Shown: positions 8,949-17,142 of the stretch, in pieces
Layout of the letters: every line of letters begins with the position of its first letter
Numbering within the stretch: position 1 is the stretch's first letter
NCBI RefSeq assembly: GCF_900156415.1
Contig: NZ_FTNM01000002.1
Span: forward strand, 372,001 to 436,000
Source: Pontibacter lucknowensis
Lineage (GTDB): Bacteria > Bacteroidota > Bacteroidia > Cytophagales > Hymenobacteraceae
Direction of reading: 5' to 3'
Length of the DNA stretch: 64,000 nucleotides
Notes under the pieces: model-generated
Databases searched by the model: none
Seen by the model: the letters and a program-made list of their open reading frames with translations, nothing else
Told to the model about the DNA's origin: nothing
Position numbers and translations under genes: made by a program

Positions 8949-10328
8949 CTACTTTCCGATGCAGAATTTTGTGAAGATGTTGTCCAGCAAATCATCCGTT
9001 GTGATCTCTCCGGTGATCTGGCCTAGACTGTAAAGCGCACGGCGTATATCAGCTGCCACCAGGTCGCCGCTCATACCCAGGCCCAGCCCGTTCAGCACAT
9101 CGTCCAGTGCTTCATAGGTTTTGTTCAGACTGTCGACGTGACGCAGGTTGGTCACGATGGTTTGCTGCTGTGTATTTAGTTTGCCCAGGTTCACCTTGTC
9201 CACCAACGCTTGCTTCAGGTCCTCCAGGTTCGCGCCCTCTGCGGCGGATATCTGCACCATACCTTCTATACCTGCAAAGGCAGCCAGTTTTTCCGGCGAG
9301 GCCCGGTCAATCTTATTCGCTACCGGCAGGAAAGGCAGTTTCTTAGGATTAAGCACTTCCAGTTCTGACCGCAGTGCTTCCGGCGTCGTGTCGGTGATGT
9401 CGAACAGGTAGATGATCAGGGAAGACTGGCTTAGCTTCTGCATGGTGCGCTCCACGCCGATGGCTTCCACTTTGTCGGTTGTTTCGCGCAGACCGGCTGT
9501 GTCGATAAAGCGGAACGTCACTCCCCCGATGTTGATCTCGTCTTCGATGAAGTCACGTGTCGTACCAGGCACATCCGATACAATGGCTTTCTCTTCGTTG
9601 AGTAGTTTGTTGAGCAGAGTAGACTTACCAGCGTTTGGCTTGCCCACGATCACAGTCGGTACGCCGTTCTTGATCACATTGCCCAGCTCAAAAGACTTGA
9701 GCAGTTCGCGGATGATCTGCTGAATGTTCAGGATCAGGATACGCAACTGGTCACGATCGGCAAACTCCACATCCTCTTCCCCAAAGTCAAGCTCTAACTC
9801 GATCATGGAGGCAAAATGCACCAGTTCGGCCCGCAGTCGCTTGATCTCCTGCGAAAACCCGCCCCGCATCTGCTTCATGGCCACTTCATGCGAAAGAGCG
9901 GAGTCAGAGGCGATCAGATCGGCCACGGCCTCTGCCTGTGCCAGGTCAAACTGTCCGTTCAAAAAAGCACGTTTCGTAAACTCCCCGGCATTGGCCAGAC
10001 GGGCACCCTTTTTCAGGAGCAGCTGCATGATCTGCTGCACAATAAAGTCAGAGCCGTGGCAGGAAATCTCCACCACATTTTCCTTGGTGTAGGAGTGAGG
10101 AGCCACAAAGAGCGAGACCAGCACTTCATCGACAATCTTGTCCCCATCGCGCAGCGTTCCAAAGTGGATGGTATGGCTGGCTTGTTGGGTGAGGTCTTTT
10201 CCTTTGAAAACTGAATTGGTGATGGTGATGGCTTCCGGGCCCGAAAGGCGGATCACCGCGATGGCGCCTGTTCCGGACGCTGTGGCTACCGCTGCAATGG
10301 TATCTGTATGTATGAGCTGATTGGTCAA
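8949..10328 (-). CDS. mnmE: tRNA uridine-5-carboxymethylaminomethyl modification GTPase MnmE
   Basis: MnmE, with MnmG, makes the cmnm5 modification at U34 of tRNAs reading split codon boxes. The 459-residue protein has the N-terminal folate-binding domain (RLSGPEA, SCHGSDF) and a helical domain. The G domain is inserted with G1 GKPNAGKS at 229-236, G2/G3 elements PGTTRD and DTAG at 276-279, and NKID at 338-341. The invariant C-terminal CIGK carries the Cys used in catalysis. Length and all motifs are normal. It is single-gene by context: an upstream TAATTTTG element lies close to the start and a strong terminator follows. Confidence 0.97.
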   Translation of the reverse strand: MTNQLIHTDTIAAVATASGTGAIAVIRLSGPEAITITNSVFKGKDLTQQASHTIHFGTLRDGDKIVDEVLVSLFVAPHSYTKENVVEISCHGSDFIVQQIMQLLLKKGARLANAGEFTKRAFLNGQFDLAQAEAVADLIASDSALSHEVAMKQMRGGFSQEIKRLRAELVHFASMIELELDFGEEDVEFADRDQLRILILNIQQIIRELLKSFELGNVIKNGVPTVIVGKPNAGKSTLLNKLLNEEKAIVSDVPGTTRDFIEDEINIGGVTFRFIDTAGLRETTDKVEAIGVERTMQKLSQSSLIIYLFDITDTTPEALRSELEVLNPKKLPFLPVANKIDRASPEKLAAFAGIEGMVQISAAEGANLEDLKQALVDKVNLGKLNTQQQTIVTNLRHVDSLNKTYEALDDVLNGLGLGMSGDLVAADIRRALYSLGQITGEITTDDLLDNIFTKFCIGK

Positions 10329-10351
10329 GGTATAGCAGGTGTTTTAAAACA

Positions 10352-10359
10352 CAAAATTA
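10352..10359 (-). promoter_or_regulatory. Candidate -7 element for mnmE
   Basis: The minus strand reads TAATTTTG, matching the Bacteroidota TAnnTTTG consensus, about 24 bases upstream of the mnmE ATG. A clear TTTG -33 box at the right spacing is not obvious, so this is tentative. Confidence 0.35.
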
Positions 10360-10398
10360 CGCATAAATCAGGCATTCTTCATGAAACATTCGTGAATC

Positions 10399-10938
10399 CT
10401 ACTTCCTGCTATACTCTTCCCAGGTTTTACTCTTGTGATGGTTGTCCCCAAAATAAGTCAGGATTTTGTGAAAGGTGGAGGCATCGAGGTAACCAGGTAC
10501 GGGTGTGAGCATGTTGAACTTTTCGTCCAGGTATACGGTAGTCGGGTAACTCATCTGTCCCTGTAGCAGGGCTATAGCCAACTCGTGTGCCCGGTATTGT
10601 TCCTTGAAAGTATAGGTATGGCCATTGAGGGTGATCGGCTTTTTGCCCTCAGCGTCAAGCTTCACGGCATAGTAGTTCTTGTTAATGTAAGCCACCACCG
10701 CAGGATCAGTGAAGGTAGACTTGTCCATCTTTTTGCACCAGCCACACCAGTCGGTATACACATCAATCACGACTTTCCGAGGCTGCTTTTTGATCTTTTC
10801 AGCAGCTTCTTCTATGCTGAGCCAATTAATCTTAACTTCTTTTTGAGGAGTATTTTCGTCAGGCGATACATTGTGCCAGGTATAGCTGGAGAATAGCAGC
10901 AGTGCTAGCAATGGCAGGAGGAATGTTTTCTGTAGCAT
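10399..10938 (-). CDS. Thioredoxin-fold secreted protein
   Basis: A 179-residue exported protein. An N-terminal hydrophobic segment (about residues 4-18) is followed by a thioredoxin domain with the redox motif WCGWC at 64-68 in DVYTDWCGWCKKMDKS. The cis-Pro loop is in SYPTTVYLDE, and a PVPGYLD stretch is typical of the thioredoxin_7/DUF255-like group. It probably reduces or checks disulfides in periplasmic proteins; the target is unknown. It stands between mnmE and the metal-transport operon on the same strand, with no sign of shared function. Whether it is anchored or fully secreted cannot be settled from sequence. Confidence 0.82.
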   Translation of the reverse strand: MLQKTFLLPLLALLLFSSYTWHNVSPDENTPQKEVKINWLSIEEAAEKIKKQPRKVVIDVYTDWCGWCKKMDKSTFTDPAVVAYINKNYYAVKLDAEGKKPITLNGHTYTFKEQYRAHELAIALLQGQMSYPTTVYLDEKFNMLTPVPGYLDASTFHKILTYFGDNHHKSKTWEEYSRK

Positions 10939-11011
10939 AGCAGGTTATCTTTGAATCAGAACGCTTAAAGTTATGCTTTTTATATAGGTTGCTTTATACC
11001 TTGTTTTCAAT

Positions 11012-11890
11012 CTAATGTCCTACGGTTTGCACACGCTTCTGTCGGCGCAGTTTGCCGTGGGTAGGTGAAAAAAGGAAGGCCAGCAGAAACTCTATACCTG
11101 TCACGGTAGCGATGGCGCCGGCAATGGACCCATCGAGCCAAACCGCCAGGTAGTACCCGGCAAAAGAGGCAATGGTCCCTAGCAGGACTGAAATACCCAG
11201 CATGGTCTTGAAATCATCCGTCAACAGGTAGGCCGTGGCAGGTGGAGCAACCAGAAAAGCCACCACCAGAATAGCGCCCACCGACTCAAATGAAGCCACC
11301 GTTGTAAGCGACACGGCACCCATCAGCAGGTAATACCACAAGGAAGTGGAAATGCCTATGGCTGCCGCAAAAGCCGGGTCAAAGGTGGTCAGGAAAAGCT
11401 CCTTGTACCCCAGTACAATAAATAACCCAATAAGCAGGGTAACTACTGCCAGCATCCAGACAGTGCGGGGACCCATGCTCAGGCCTCCTTCAGTGATGAT
11501 CAGGTCGAGCGGTACATAGGCTATCTCACCATAAAGCACGCAGTCCTGGTCCAGGTCCACCTGACCGGCAAATACGGAGATCAGAATGATGCCGATGGCA
11601 AAAAGCCAGGTAAAGGTGACGCCAATGGCCGCATCTGCCTGTACCCGCGCAAAGCGGTGGAAGAACTCTATCAGAAAAGTGGTGAGCACACCCAGCAGAC
11701 CGGCCCCGATCAGCATCGGAATGGTATCACGCGAGCCTGTAAACATAAAAGCGATCACGATGCCCGGCAGCACGGCATGCGAAATAGCATCGCCCACCAT
11801 GGCCATGCGCCGCAGTATCAGGAAGCAACCCAACAGACTGCAGCATGTGGCTACCAAACTTCCCGTCAATATGATCCAGAATGCGTTCAT
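11012..11890 (-). CDS. Metal (Mn/Zn/Fe) ABC transporter permease, last operon gene
   Basis: A 292-residue ABC-3 family integral membrane permease with eight or so hydrophobic segments. The conserved core is ISHAVLPGIVIAFM, and VESVGAILVVAFLVAPPATAYLL near residues 195-220 is the family signature. It forms a heteromeric channel with the other permease encoded at 12089-13372 and is powered by the ATPase at 13485-14276. It has no extra cytoplasmic domain, unlike its partner. The 198-bp gap upstream carries a 22-bp inverted repeat pair built from period-8 arrays, which could affect how much of the transcript reaches this gene. The metal is not decidable from sequence; manganese or iron is favoured by the DtxR-type regulator. 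Confidence 0.9.
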   Translation of the reverse strand: MNAFWIILTGSLVATCCSLLGCFLILRRMAMVGDAISHAVLPGIVIAFMFTGSRDTIPMLIGAGLLGVLTTFLIEFFHRFARVQADAAIGVTFTWLFAIGIILISVFAGQVDLDQDCVLYGEIAYVPLDLIITEGGLSMGPRTVWMLAVVTLLIGLFIVLGYKELFLTTFDPAFAAAIGISTSLWYYLLMGAVSLTTVASFESVGAILVVAFLVAPPATAYLLTDDFKTMLGISVLLGTIASFAGYYLAVWLDGSIAGAIATVTGIEFLLAFLFSPTHGKLRRQKRVQTVGH

Positions 11891-11913
11891 GTATTATTAT
11901 AGTTAGCGAATGC

Positions 11914-11935
11914 GCGATGGAGTGAATGAGTGATT
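11914..11935. repeat. Left arm of 22-bp inverted repeat (period-8 array)
   Basis: GCGATGGAGTGAATGAGTGA-type sequence just upstream of the last permease gene. It is the exact reverse complement of 12053-12074. The two arms could pair in the operon transcript and close a loop of about 117 bases. Confidence 0.7.
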
Positions 11936-12052
11936 ATTTTATATTATGAAATTTTCATTCTCGTAGGCGAGATGCCTTTTACCTAATTCTTATAAAATAT
12001 CTTGTGTGATTTGGTCAGTTCTCTACCTTATTTTGCGGATATTAAATTTATA

Positions 12053-12085
12053 AATCACTCATTCACTCCATCGCTCATTCACTTA
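12053..12085. repeat. Right arm and period-8 array after the fused permease stop
   Basis: On the plus strand AATCACTC ATTCAC units repeat every 8 bases, ending four bases from the stop of the minus-strand fused permease gene. Bases 12053-12074 pair perfectly with 11914-11935. Confidence 0.7.
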
Positions 12086-12088
12086 ATT

Positions 12089-13372
12089 TTATGGAATCCT
12101 CGCGCTGTGCGGATCGAGATCAGGGTAATTAAGCTCTTCGATGAGTCGCTGTTCCAGTTCCGGGGTGATGATGTGCTCGATGGTCTCGGCGTCTTCATGC
12201 ACGTGGTCGGAGGCCAGATTCAGGTACTGCGTCAGGTATAGCTCCCATAGGCGATGGAGGCGTACAACCCGACGACCGCGTTTTTCGCCCTCCGGTGTCA
12301 GCAACCAGCGCTTGTCCTCTTTTTGGAGATAACCTTGCCGCTTTAGTTTCTGTAATCCGCGTATGGCTTCCTTCCTGGGTATATTGCGTCTTTCCAGTAA
12401 TTCTTCCAGACTGCGGGCACTGTCATAGTCCTGTCGGAGTTCACCTAACTGGTAGAGTAGTTTGAGGAGGTTTTCTTCCAGAATTCGCGTTTTATTGCGT
12501 CGCTGCCGCAAGATACGGGCAATCCAGCCGCGACCGGGAGCAAGGGCGAACGACAGGATCGCAATCATCGACACGATCAGCACAATCCAGGGCCCTGTCG
12601 GCATAGAAGGGGCCGTGTATGAGACAAAGGCGCCCGCTATACCTGAAAATGCCCCTATCAGCGCAGCAAGTACCAGCATGACTTTCAGGTTTTCGGTCCA
12701 GAAGCGAGCCGCAGCAGCCGGTGTGATCAGCATAGCGGCCATTAGTACAACGCCTACAGCCTGTATACCGACCACTACTGCAAAAACTGTGAGCGTTGTG
12801 AGAAGTAACTCCAGTCCGCGTACCGGGAAGCCGATGGTGCGGGCATAGGCCTGGTCGAAACAGAGTAGGGTAAGTTCTTTGAAGAATAGTACGACGGCAA
12901 CCAGAAGCAATACTGCTACCACCCCAAAAGCGATCAGGTCTTCGCCGATAAGCGAAGCCGCACTACCAAACAGAAACTTGTCGAGTCCACTCTGAGCAGC
13001 ATTGCCGGTCTGCTGTATGGCAGTAAGCAAAAGGATACCAATCCCAAAGAAGACCGAGAGCACCAGCCCGATGGCTGTGTCTTCCTTGATGCGTGAACGG
13101 GAAGTGATGTAATCGATCACCACCAGCGAAAGCCAGCCCGTTACAAATGCGCCGATCAGCAGGATGAAGGGGTTTTTGGTGCCTGACAGGATAAAGGCCA
13201 GGCAGACACCTGGCAGCACGGCATGTGCCACGGCATCGCCCACCAGCGTCCGCTTGCGCAGCAGCGTGAAACAGCCCACCACCGCCGAACTCGCAGCCAG
13301 CAGCACCGAGCCCAGCGTCACGTACCGTATGTTGGCATCGGTGAAGGAGAAAAACTCTATGAAGTCCTGCAT
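12089..13372 (-). CDS. Metal ABC transporter permease fused to a DtxR-like C-terminal domain
   Basis: A 427-residue protein. About residues 1-275 form an ABC-3 family permease with hydrophobic segments and the motifs VAHAVLPGVCLAFIL and GIQAVGVVLMAAMLITPAAAARF. After residue 280 comes a basic linker, then a soluble winged-helix region (SLEELLERRNIPRKEAIRGL, LTPEGEKRGRRVVRLHRLWE). The end matches a DtxR/MntR dimerization and metal-binding region, including HVHEDAETIEHIITPELEQRL and YPDLDPHSARIP. A permease carrying its own metal-sensor-like domain suggests transport gated by cytoplasmic metal, or membrane-tethered regulation; both are inferences. The similar HTH and EHI-type segment occur in the free regulator at 15223-15879 in the same operon. 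Confidence 0.88.
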   Translation of the reverse strand: MQDFIEFFSFTDANIRYVTLGSVLLAASSAVVGCFTLLRKRTLVGDAVAHAVLPGVCLAFILSGTKNPFILLIGAFVTGWLSLVVIDYITSRSRIKEDTAIGLVLSVFFGIGILLLTAIQQTGNAAQSGLDKFLFGSAASLIGEDLIAFGVVAVLLLVAVVLFFKELTLLCFDQAYARTIGFPVRGLELLLTTLTVFAVVVGIQAVGVVLMAAMLITPAAAARFWTENLKVMLVLAALIGAFSGIAGAFVSYTAPSMPTGPWIVLIVSMIAILSFALAPGRGWIARILRQRRNKTRILEENLLKLLYQLGELRQDYDSARSLEELLERRNIPRKEAIRGLQKLKRQGYLQKEDKRWLLTPEGEKRGRRVVRLHRLWELYLTQYLNLASDHVHEDAETIEHIITPELEQRLIEELNYPDLDPHSARIP

Positions 13373-13412
13373 GGGTTTGATTGTTATTCTTTAATTGCTT
13401 GGTGCATGATTC

Positions 13413-13432
13413 GGACAGTTCGCGATCTGTCC
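13413..13432. repeat. Short palindromic element upstream of the fused permease
   Basis: GGACAG and CTGTCC flank an 8-base centre TTCGCGAT. It lies between the ATPase stop and the fused permease start. It resembles a dispersed intergenic element; an operator role is possible but unsupported. Confidence 0.35.
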
Positions 13433-13451
13433 CTACAGGCCATACCTTCTA

Positions 13452-13480
13452 AATCACTCATTCACTCAATCACTCATTCA
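13452..13480. repeat. Period-8 array after the ATPase stop
   Basis: AATCACTC ATTCACTC AATC repeats with strict 8-base spacing, starting four bases from the ATPase stop (minus strand). In the sense direction it reads GAATGAGTGATTGAGTGAAT. No inverted partner is seen in this gap. Confidence 0.65.
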
Positions 13481-13484
13481 AAAA

Positions 13485-14276
13485 TTAACTTTTCTCCCTC
13501 GCCGGGAATTCCTGCTTGCGGAGAAGATCACCTACTTTGGAGAGCAGGGTGAGTTTGCCGCCGTAGGTTTGCTCCAATAGCTCCTGGTTCAGCACCTGCT
13601 CGGTAGGGCCGGAGGCTACCAGGCGCATGTTGAGCAATACCACCCAATCGAAGTAATCAGAGGCGGACTGCAGGTCATGGTGCACCACGATCACAGTCTT
13701 GCCCTCATCACGCATCAGGCGAAGCAGCTGAATGATGGCCGTTTCGGTGGCTATGTCGACGCCCGCGAAGGGCTCGTCCATGAAATAGATGTCGGCATTC
13801 TGGGCCAGTGCCCGCGCCAGGAACACCCGCTGCTGCTGTCCACCTGACAGCTGTGAGATCTGCCGGTTGGCAAAACCCTGCATACCTACTTTTTCGAGCG
13901 CTTCCATGGCGGCGTCGTTATCTGCTTTGCGCGGGCGTTTGAATAGACCCAGTTGTCCATACCTGCCCATCAGCACCACATCAAACACAGAAGCCGGAAA
14001 GTCCCAGTCCACTGACTCACGCTGGGGTACGTAGCTGATGCGGCTGTATACCTGCTTCAGCGGTTGGTCAAAGATGCGCACGTAGCCACTGCTCACTGGT
14101 AGTAGGTTCATCATAGCCTTGATCAGGGTAGACTTGCCTGCGCCGTTCGGACCGATCACACCCACGAGCGCACCGGCCGGCAGGGTGAGGTCAATGCCCC
14201 ACAGCACCGGCTTGCGGTCGTAACTCACCGTCAGGTCGTGTACTTCTACTACTGGGTTTTTTACTTGAAGTATCAT
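13485..14276 (-). CDS. Metal (Mn/Zn/Fe) ABC transporter ATP-binding protein
   Basis: Cytoplasmic ATPase of 263 residues. It has Walker A GPNGAGKST at about 41-49, the Q-loop near YVPQRESVDWDFP, signature LSGGQQQR, Walker B DIYFMDEPFAGVD and the switch His in VIVVHHDL. It drives the two permeases encoded downstream. The stop of the binding-protein gene lies 12 bases upstream, on the opposite side of its start, so the order regulator, binding protein, ATPase, permease, permease is a tight operon up to this point. Confidence 0.95.
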   Translation of the reverse strand: MILQVKNPVVEVHDLTVSYDRKPVLWGIDLTLPAGALVGVIGPNGAGKSTLIKAMMNLLPVSSGYVRIFDQPLKQVYSRISYVPQRESVDWDFPASVFDVVLMGRYGQLGLFKRPRKADNDAAMEALEKVGMQGFANRQISQLSGGQQQRVFLARALAQNADIYFMDEPFAGVDIATETAIIQLLRLMRDEGKTVIVVHHDLQSASDYFDWVVLLNMRLVASGPTEQVLNQELLEQTYGGKLTLLSKVGDLLRKQEFPAREKS

Positions 14277-14288
14277 AGGATAGCCTTC

Positions 14289-15221
14289 TTATTTTAAAGA
14301 AGTTATAATCGTGTTTGTGTTATGCCGCACCATCCCGGTATAGGTGCCTTCCGGGGTGCCCTCTTCGCCCATGGCATCAGAGAAAAGAGTGCCGCCAATA
14401 CGCACAGTGTGCCCGCGTTTGCTGCTGCCCTGCACCACGGCCTCAATGGCTTTCGGCGATACCGAAGACTCCACAAAAACTGCCTTGATCTTGTTGGCCA
14501 CTATAAACTTGACCAGCGAAGACACATCCTGCAGACCGAACTCAGATAGGGTAGAGATACCCTGCAGTCCGCGCACCTCTATGCCGTAAGCCTCGCCATA
14601 GTAGCCAAAAGCATCGTGCGCCGTGATCAGGATGCGTTGCTGCTCCGGTATGGAGGCAATGGCGGCTTTGGTTTCGTTGTGCAAGGCTGAGAGTTCACGC
14701 AGGTAGGCCGCTGTTTGCTCCTGATATACCGCTGCATGCTGCGGGTCCTTCTTCTGGAGTTCACTGCTCAGGTGCCCTACCAACTGCATCCAAAGCGATA
14801 CATCGAACCACACATGCGGGTCATGACTGTCGGCATACTCCGCTGACTTTAGCAACTGGTGGTCAGGTATACCTGCGGTCGCGGCCAACACCGTTTTGTA
14901 GCGGCTCAGCTTTTCCAGCACTTCCCCCATTTTGCCTTCCAGGTGCAGCCCGTTGTAAATGATGACATCGGCTTCTGTCAGCATGTTCAGGTCGCCCTGG
15001 GTAGCCTTGTACAAGTGCGGGTCGACGCCGCTGCCCATGATCGCGTCCACATCGGCCGCGTCGCCCACTATGTTCGCGACGGCGTCCTTCAGTATACCTG
15101 TCGTAGTCACGATCCGCATCCGCTTTCCGGCGGGTACCTCGCCTCGGCTATCAACCTGTGAACAGGCCGTACCCATCAGCATAACCATTAACAGGCTTAG
15201 GATTAGAGTAAAGGCTCTCAT
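14289..15221 (-). CDS. Metal ABC transporter substrate-binding lipoprotein (ZnuA/MntA type)
   Basis: Cluster A-I solute-binding protein of about 310 residues. I chose the ATG at 15221: it gives a lipoprotein signal with lipobox LMGTAC (Cys about residue 20) and sits one base after the regulator stop (TAGCATG). An upstream start at 15257 would run 36 bases into the regulator gene. Metal ligands expected for the family are visible: His in SGVDPHLYK, His in NGLHLEGK, His in DPHVWFD, with later Glu/Asp in the C-terminal lobe. There is no His-rich loop of the kind common in zinc-specific ZnuA, which favours manganese or iron. Confidence 0.92.
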   Translation of the reverse strand: MRAFTLILSLLMVMLMGTACSQVDSRGEVPAGKRMRIVTTTGILKDAVANIVGDAADVDAIMGSGVDPHLYKATQGDLNMLTEADVIIYNGLHLEGKMGEVLEKLSRYKTVLAATAGIPDHQLLKSAEYADSHDPHVWFDVSLWMQLVGHLSSELQKKDPQHAAVYQEQTAAYLRELSALHNETKAAIASIPEQQRILITAHDAFGYYGEAYGIEVRGLQGISTLSEFGLQDVSSLVKFIVANKIKAVFVESSVSPKAIEAVVQGSSKRGHTVRIGGTLFSDAMGEEGTPEGTYTGMVRHNTNTIITSLK

Positions 15222-15222
15222 G

Positions 15223-15879
15223 CTAGGCAGACAGAAAAATATTGCGGGCCACCTCACTGGATACCACCAGGTTCTTTTTGTTTTCCAGGTTTATTTCCAG
15301 CGAGTTGTCATAAGGTATCTTGTCTATTACTTTAATTTTGGCTCCCAGGAATATACCCATTTTGTCAAGGTATTGCAGGAAGAGCGGCTGGGAGTCATTG
15401 ACGCCTACTACGGTACCGGAACTGTTTACTTCCAGGTCAGCGAGCAGGCACTGCTGCTTGGTATTCATCTCGCCGTCTTCCGTAGGAATAGGGTCGCCGT
15501 GGGGGTCAAATTTTGGATAGCCCAGGAATTCATCGAGCCGCCTGATGAGCAGATCAGAGTTGATGTGCTCCAGTTCCTCCGCCATATCGTGCACTTCATC
15601 CCAGTTGAACTTCAGCTTCTCTACCAGAAAAACCTCCCATAACCTGTGTTTGCGGATGATCTGTAAAGCCACTCGTTCGCCTTTCCCGGTCAGCGTCACA
15701 CCACGGTACTTCACATAGTCGGCTATACCTTTGGCACTGAGCTTCCGCAGCATATCGGTTACCGACGCAGCCTTGGTGTCCAGCGCATCTGCAATAGCAT
15801 TGGTGTTCACCTCACGGTTGCCGCCATCCGAAAGCTTGTATATGGCTTTGATGTAGTTTTCTTCAGTAAAACTATGCAC
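15223..15879 (-). CDS. DtxR/MntR-family metal-dependent transcriptional regulator
   Basis: A 218-residue regulator. An N-terminal winged helix (about 1-70: SFTEENYIKAIYKLS, TKAASVTDMLRKLSAKGI) is followed by the dimerization and metal-binding domain (HRLWEVFLVEKLKF, DEVHDMAEELEHI, FLGYPKFDPHGDPIP). The C-terminal SH3-like FeoA domain starts at about 150. It should repress the metal-uptake operon it heads when metal is plentiful. The upstream region is dominated by a ten-unit period-8 array ending 10 bases from the start codon, so the operator, if in the usual place, overlaps or lies beyond that array. Confidence 0.93.
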   Translation of the reverse strand: MHSFTEENYIKAIYKLSDGGNREVNTNAIADALDTKAASVTDMLRKLSAKGIADYVKYRGVTLTGKGERVALQIIRKHRLWEVFLVEKLKFNWDEVHDMAEELEHINSDLLIRRLDEFLGYPKFDPHGDPIPTEDGEMNTKQQCLLADLEVNSSGTVVGVNDSQPLFLQYLDKMGIFLGAKIKVIDKIPYDNSLEINLENKKNLVVSSEVARNIFLSA

Positions 15880-15889
15880 AGGTTTTTAA

Positions 15890-15972
15890 TTGAGTGAATA
15901 ATCGGTTGCGTGAGTTAGTGATTGAGCGGCTTGTTGACTGAGTGGTTGAATGATTGCGTGAGTTAGTGATTG
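15890..15972. repeat. Ten-unit period-8 array in the metal-operon leader
   Basis: Plus-strand units TTGAGTGA, TTGCGTGA, GTTAGTGA, TTGAATGA and variants repeat with exact 8-base spacing over 83 bases. A 16-base segment, CGTGAGTTAGTGATTG, occurs twice here (15909 and 15957) and once inverted at 16034-16049. It lies between the fabH stop and the regulator start. Confidence 0.75.
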
Positions 15973-16033
15973 TTTATAGTTTGATATAATTTATCCTTTA
16001 AAAATGTAAGATTCATATATCATACTTTATCTA

Positions 16034-16064
16034 CAATCACTAACTCACGTAACCACTCAATCAT
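16034..16064. repeat. Period-8 array after the fabH stop
   Basis: CAATCACT AACTCACG TAACCACT repeats every 8 bases and ends three bases from the fabH stop codon. Its first 16 bases are the exact reverse complement of two segments in the array at 15890-15972. Confidence 0.7.
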
Positions 16065-16067
16065 AAA

Positions 16068-17066
16068 TTACCAACGGATAAGCGCAGAGGCCCAGGTGAA
16101 GCCGGAGCCGAAAGCTGCCATGCATACCAGGTCACCCTCTTTGATGCGTCCTTCCTGCACGGCTTCGCTCAAAGCGATCGGTACAGAAGCTGCAGTAGTA
16201 TTGCCATACTTGTGAATGTTGCTCATCACTTTTTCGGCTGGGAGCCCCATTTTCTGCTGTATGTAAGAGGTGATGCGCAGGTTGGCCTGATGCGGTATAA
16301 GCATGTCTACATCAGATGCCTTATATCCATTTTTATTAAGTGCTTCTTCAATTACCTCGGGGAAGCGTGTCACGGCGTGTTTGAACACCTGGTTGCCGTT
16401 CATGTAAGGGTAAATCGTGCCTTCATCGATCATCTCGTGCGTCAGGCGGTCCTTTTTGGTACTGCCCGGATCGATCACAGCCAGCTCCTCAGCAAACTCG
16501 CCATCGGAGTGCAGGTGCGTGGACAGGATGCCGCGCTCGTTGCTTTCAGAGGGAGTGAGGACCACCGCACCGGCACCGTCACCGAAGATTACCGATACGT
16601 TACGGCCGCGGGTAGAGAAGTCCAGACCGTTCGAGTGAATCTCGGAGCCTACCACCAGAATGTTGTCATACATGCCGGTTTTGATGAACTGGTCTGCTAC
16701 CGAAAGTGCATACACAAAGCCAGAGCATTGGTTGCGCACATCCAGCGCTGGTATTTCTTTTAGTCCCATTTCACGTTGCATGAGCACCCCGGAGCCAGGA
16801 AACACATAGTCCGGGCTGAGGGTGGCAAACACGATCATGTCTACGTCTTCAGGCTTCAGGCCGGCCATTTCAAGTGCTTTCATGGAGGCCTTGGCTCCCA
16901 TATTGGAGGTCGTATCTACCCCTTCCTGGAAATAGCGACGCTCCTGTATACCTGTTCGCTCACGGATCCATTCGTCAGAAGTTTCCATGAGTTTTTCCAG
17001 ATCAAAATTGGTGACCACCTTCTCAGGTACATAATGGCCTACGCCAGCTATCTTTGAATTTCGCAT
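16068..17066 (-). CDS. fabH: 3-oxoacyl-ACP synthase III (FabH)
   Basis: Condenses acyl-CoA with malonyl-ACP to start fatty acid synthesis. The 332-residue protein has the Cys-His-Asn triad: Cys114 in RNQCSGFVYAL, His259 in IPHQANLRI and Asn289 in HKYGNTTAAS. The terminal FGSGFTWASALIRW is the family ending. It stands alone, not in a fab cluster. A TATATTTG element lies 20 bases upstream of the start. Bacteroidota often hold several FabH paralogues, and which chain (straight or branched) this one prefers is not visible. Confidence 0.95.
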   Translation of the reverse strand: MRNSKIAGVGHYVPEKVVTNFDLEKLMETSDEWIRERTGIQERRYFQEGVDTTSNMGAKASMKALEMAGLKPEDVDMIVFATLSPDYVFPGSGVLMQREMGLKEIPALDVRNQCSGFVYALSVADQFIKTGMYDNILVVGSEIHSNGLDFSTRGRNVSVIFGDGAGAVVLTPSESNERGILSTHLHSDGEFAEELAVIDPGSTKKDRLTHEMIDEGTIYPYMNGNQVFKHAVTRFPEVIEEALNKNGYKASDVDMLIPHQANLRITSYIQQKMGLPAEKVMSNIHKYGNTTAASVPIALSEAVQEGRIKEGDLVCMAAFGSGFTWASALIRW

Positions 17067-17085
17067 AATATAAGGTTTAGCTTTA

Positions 17086-17093
17086 CAAATATA
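17086..17093 (-). promoter_or_regulatory. Candidate -7 element for fabH
   Basis: TATATTTG on the minus strand, 20 bases upstream of the fabH ATG, fits TAnnTTTG. No convincing -33 TTTG was found at the expected distance. Confidence 0.4.
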
Positions 17094-17142
17094 CTGATTC
17101 TATTTCAATTTAGATTCGTCTAAAAATAATTTTTAATGTTGC

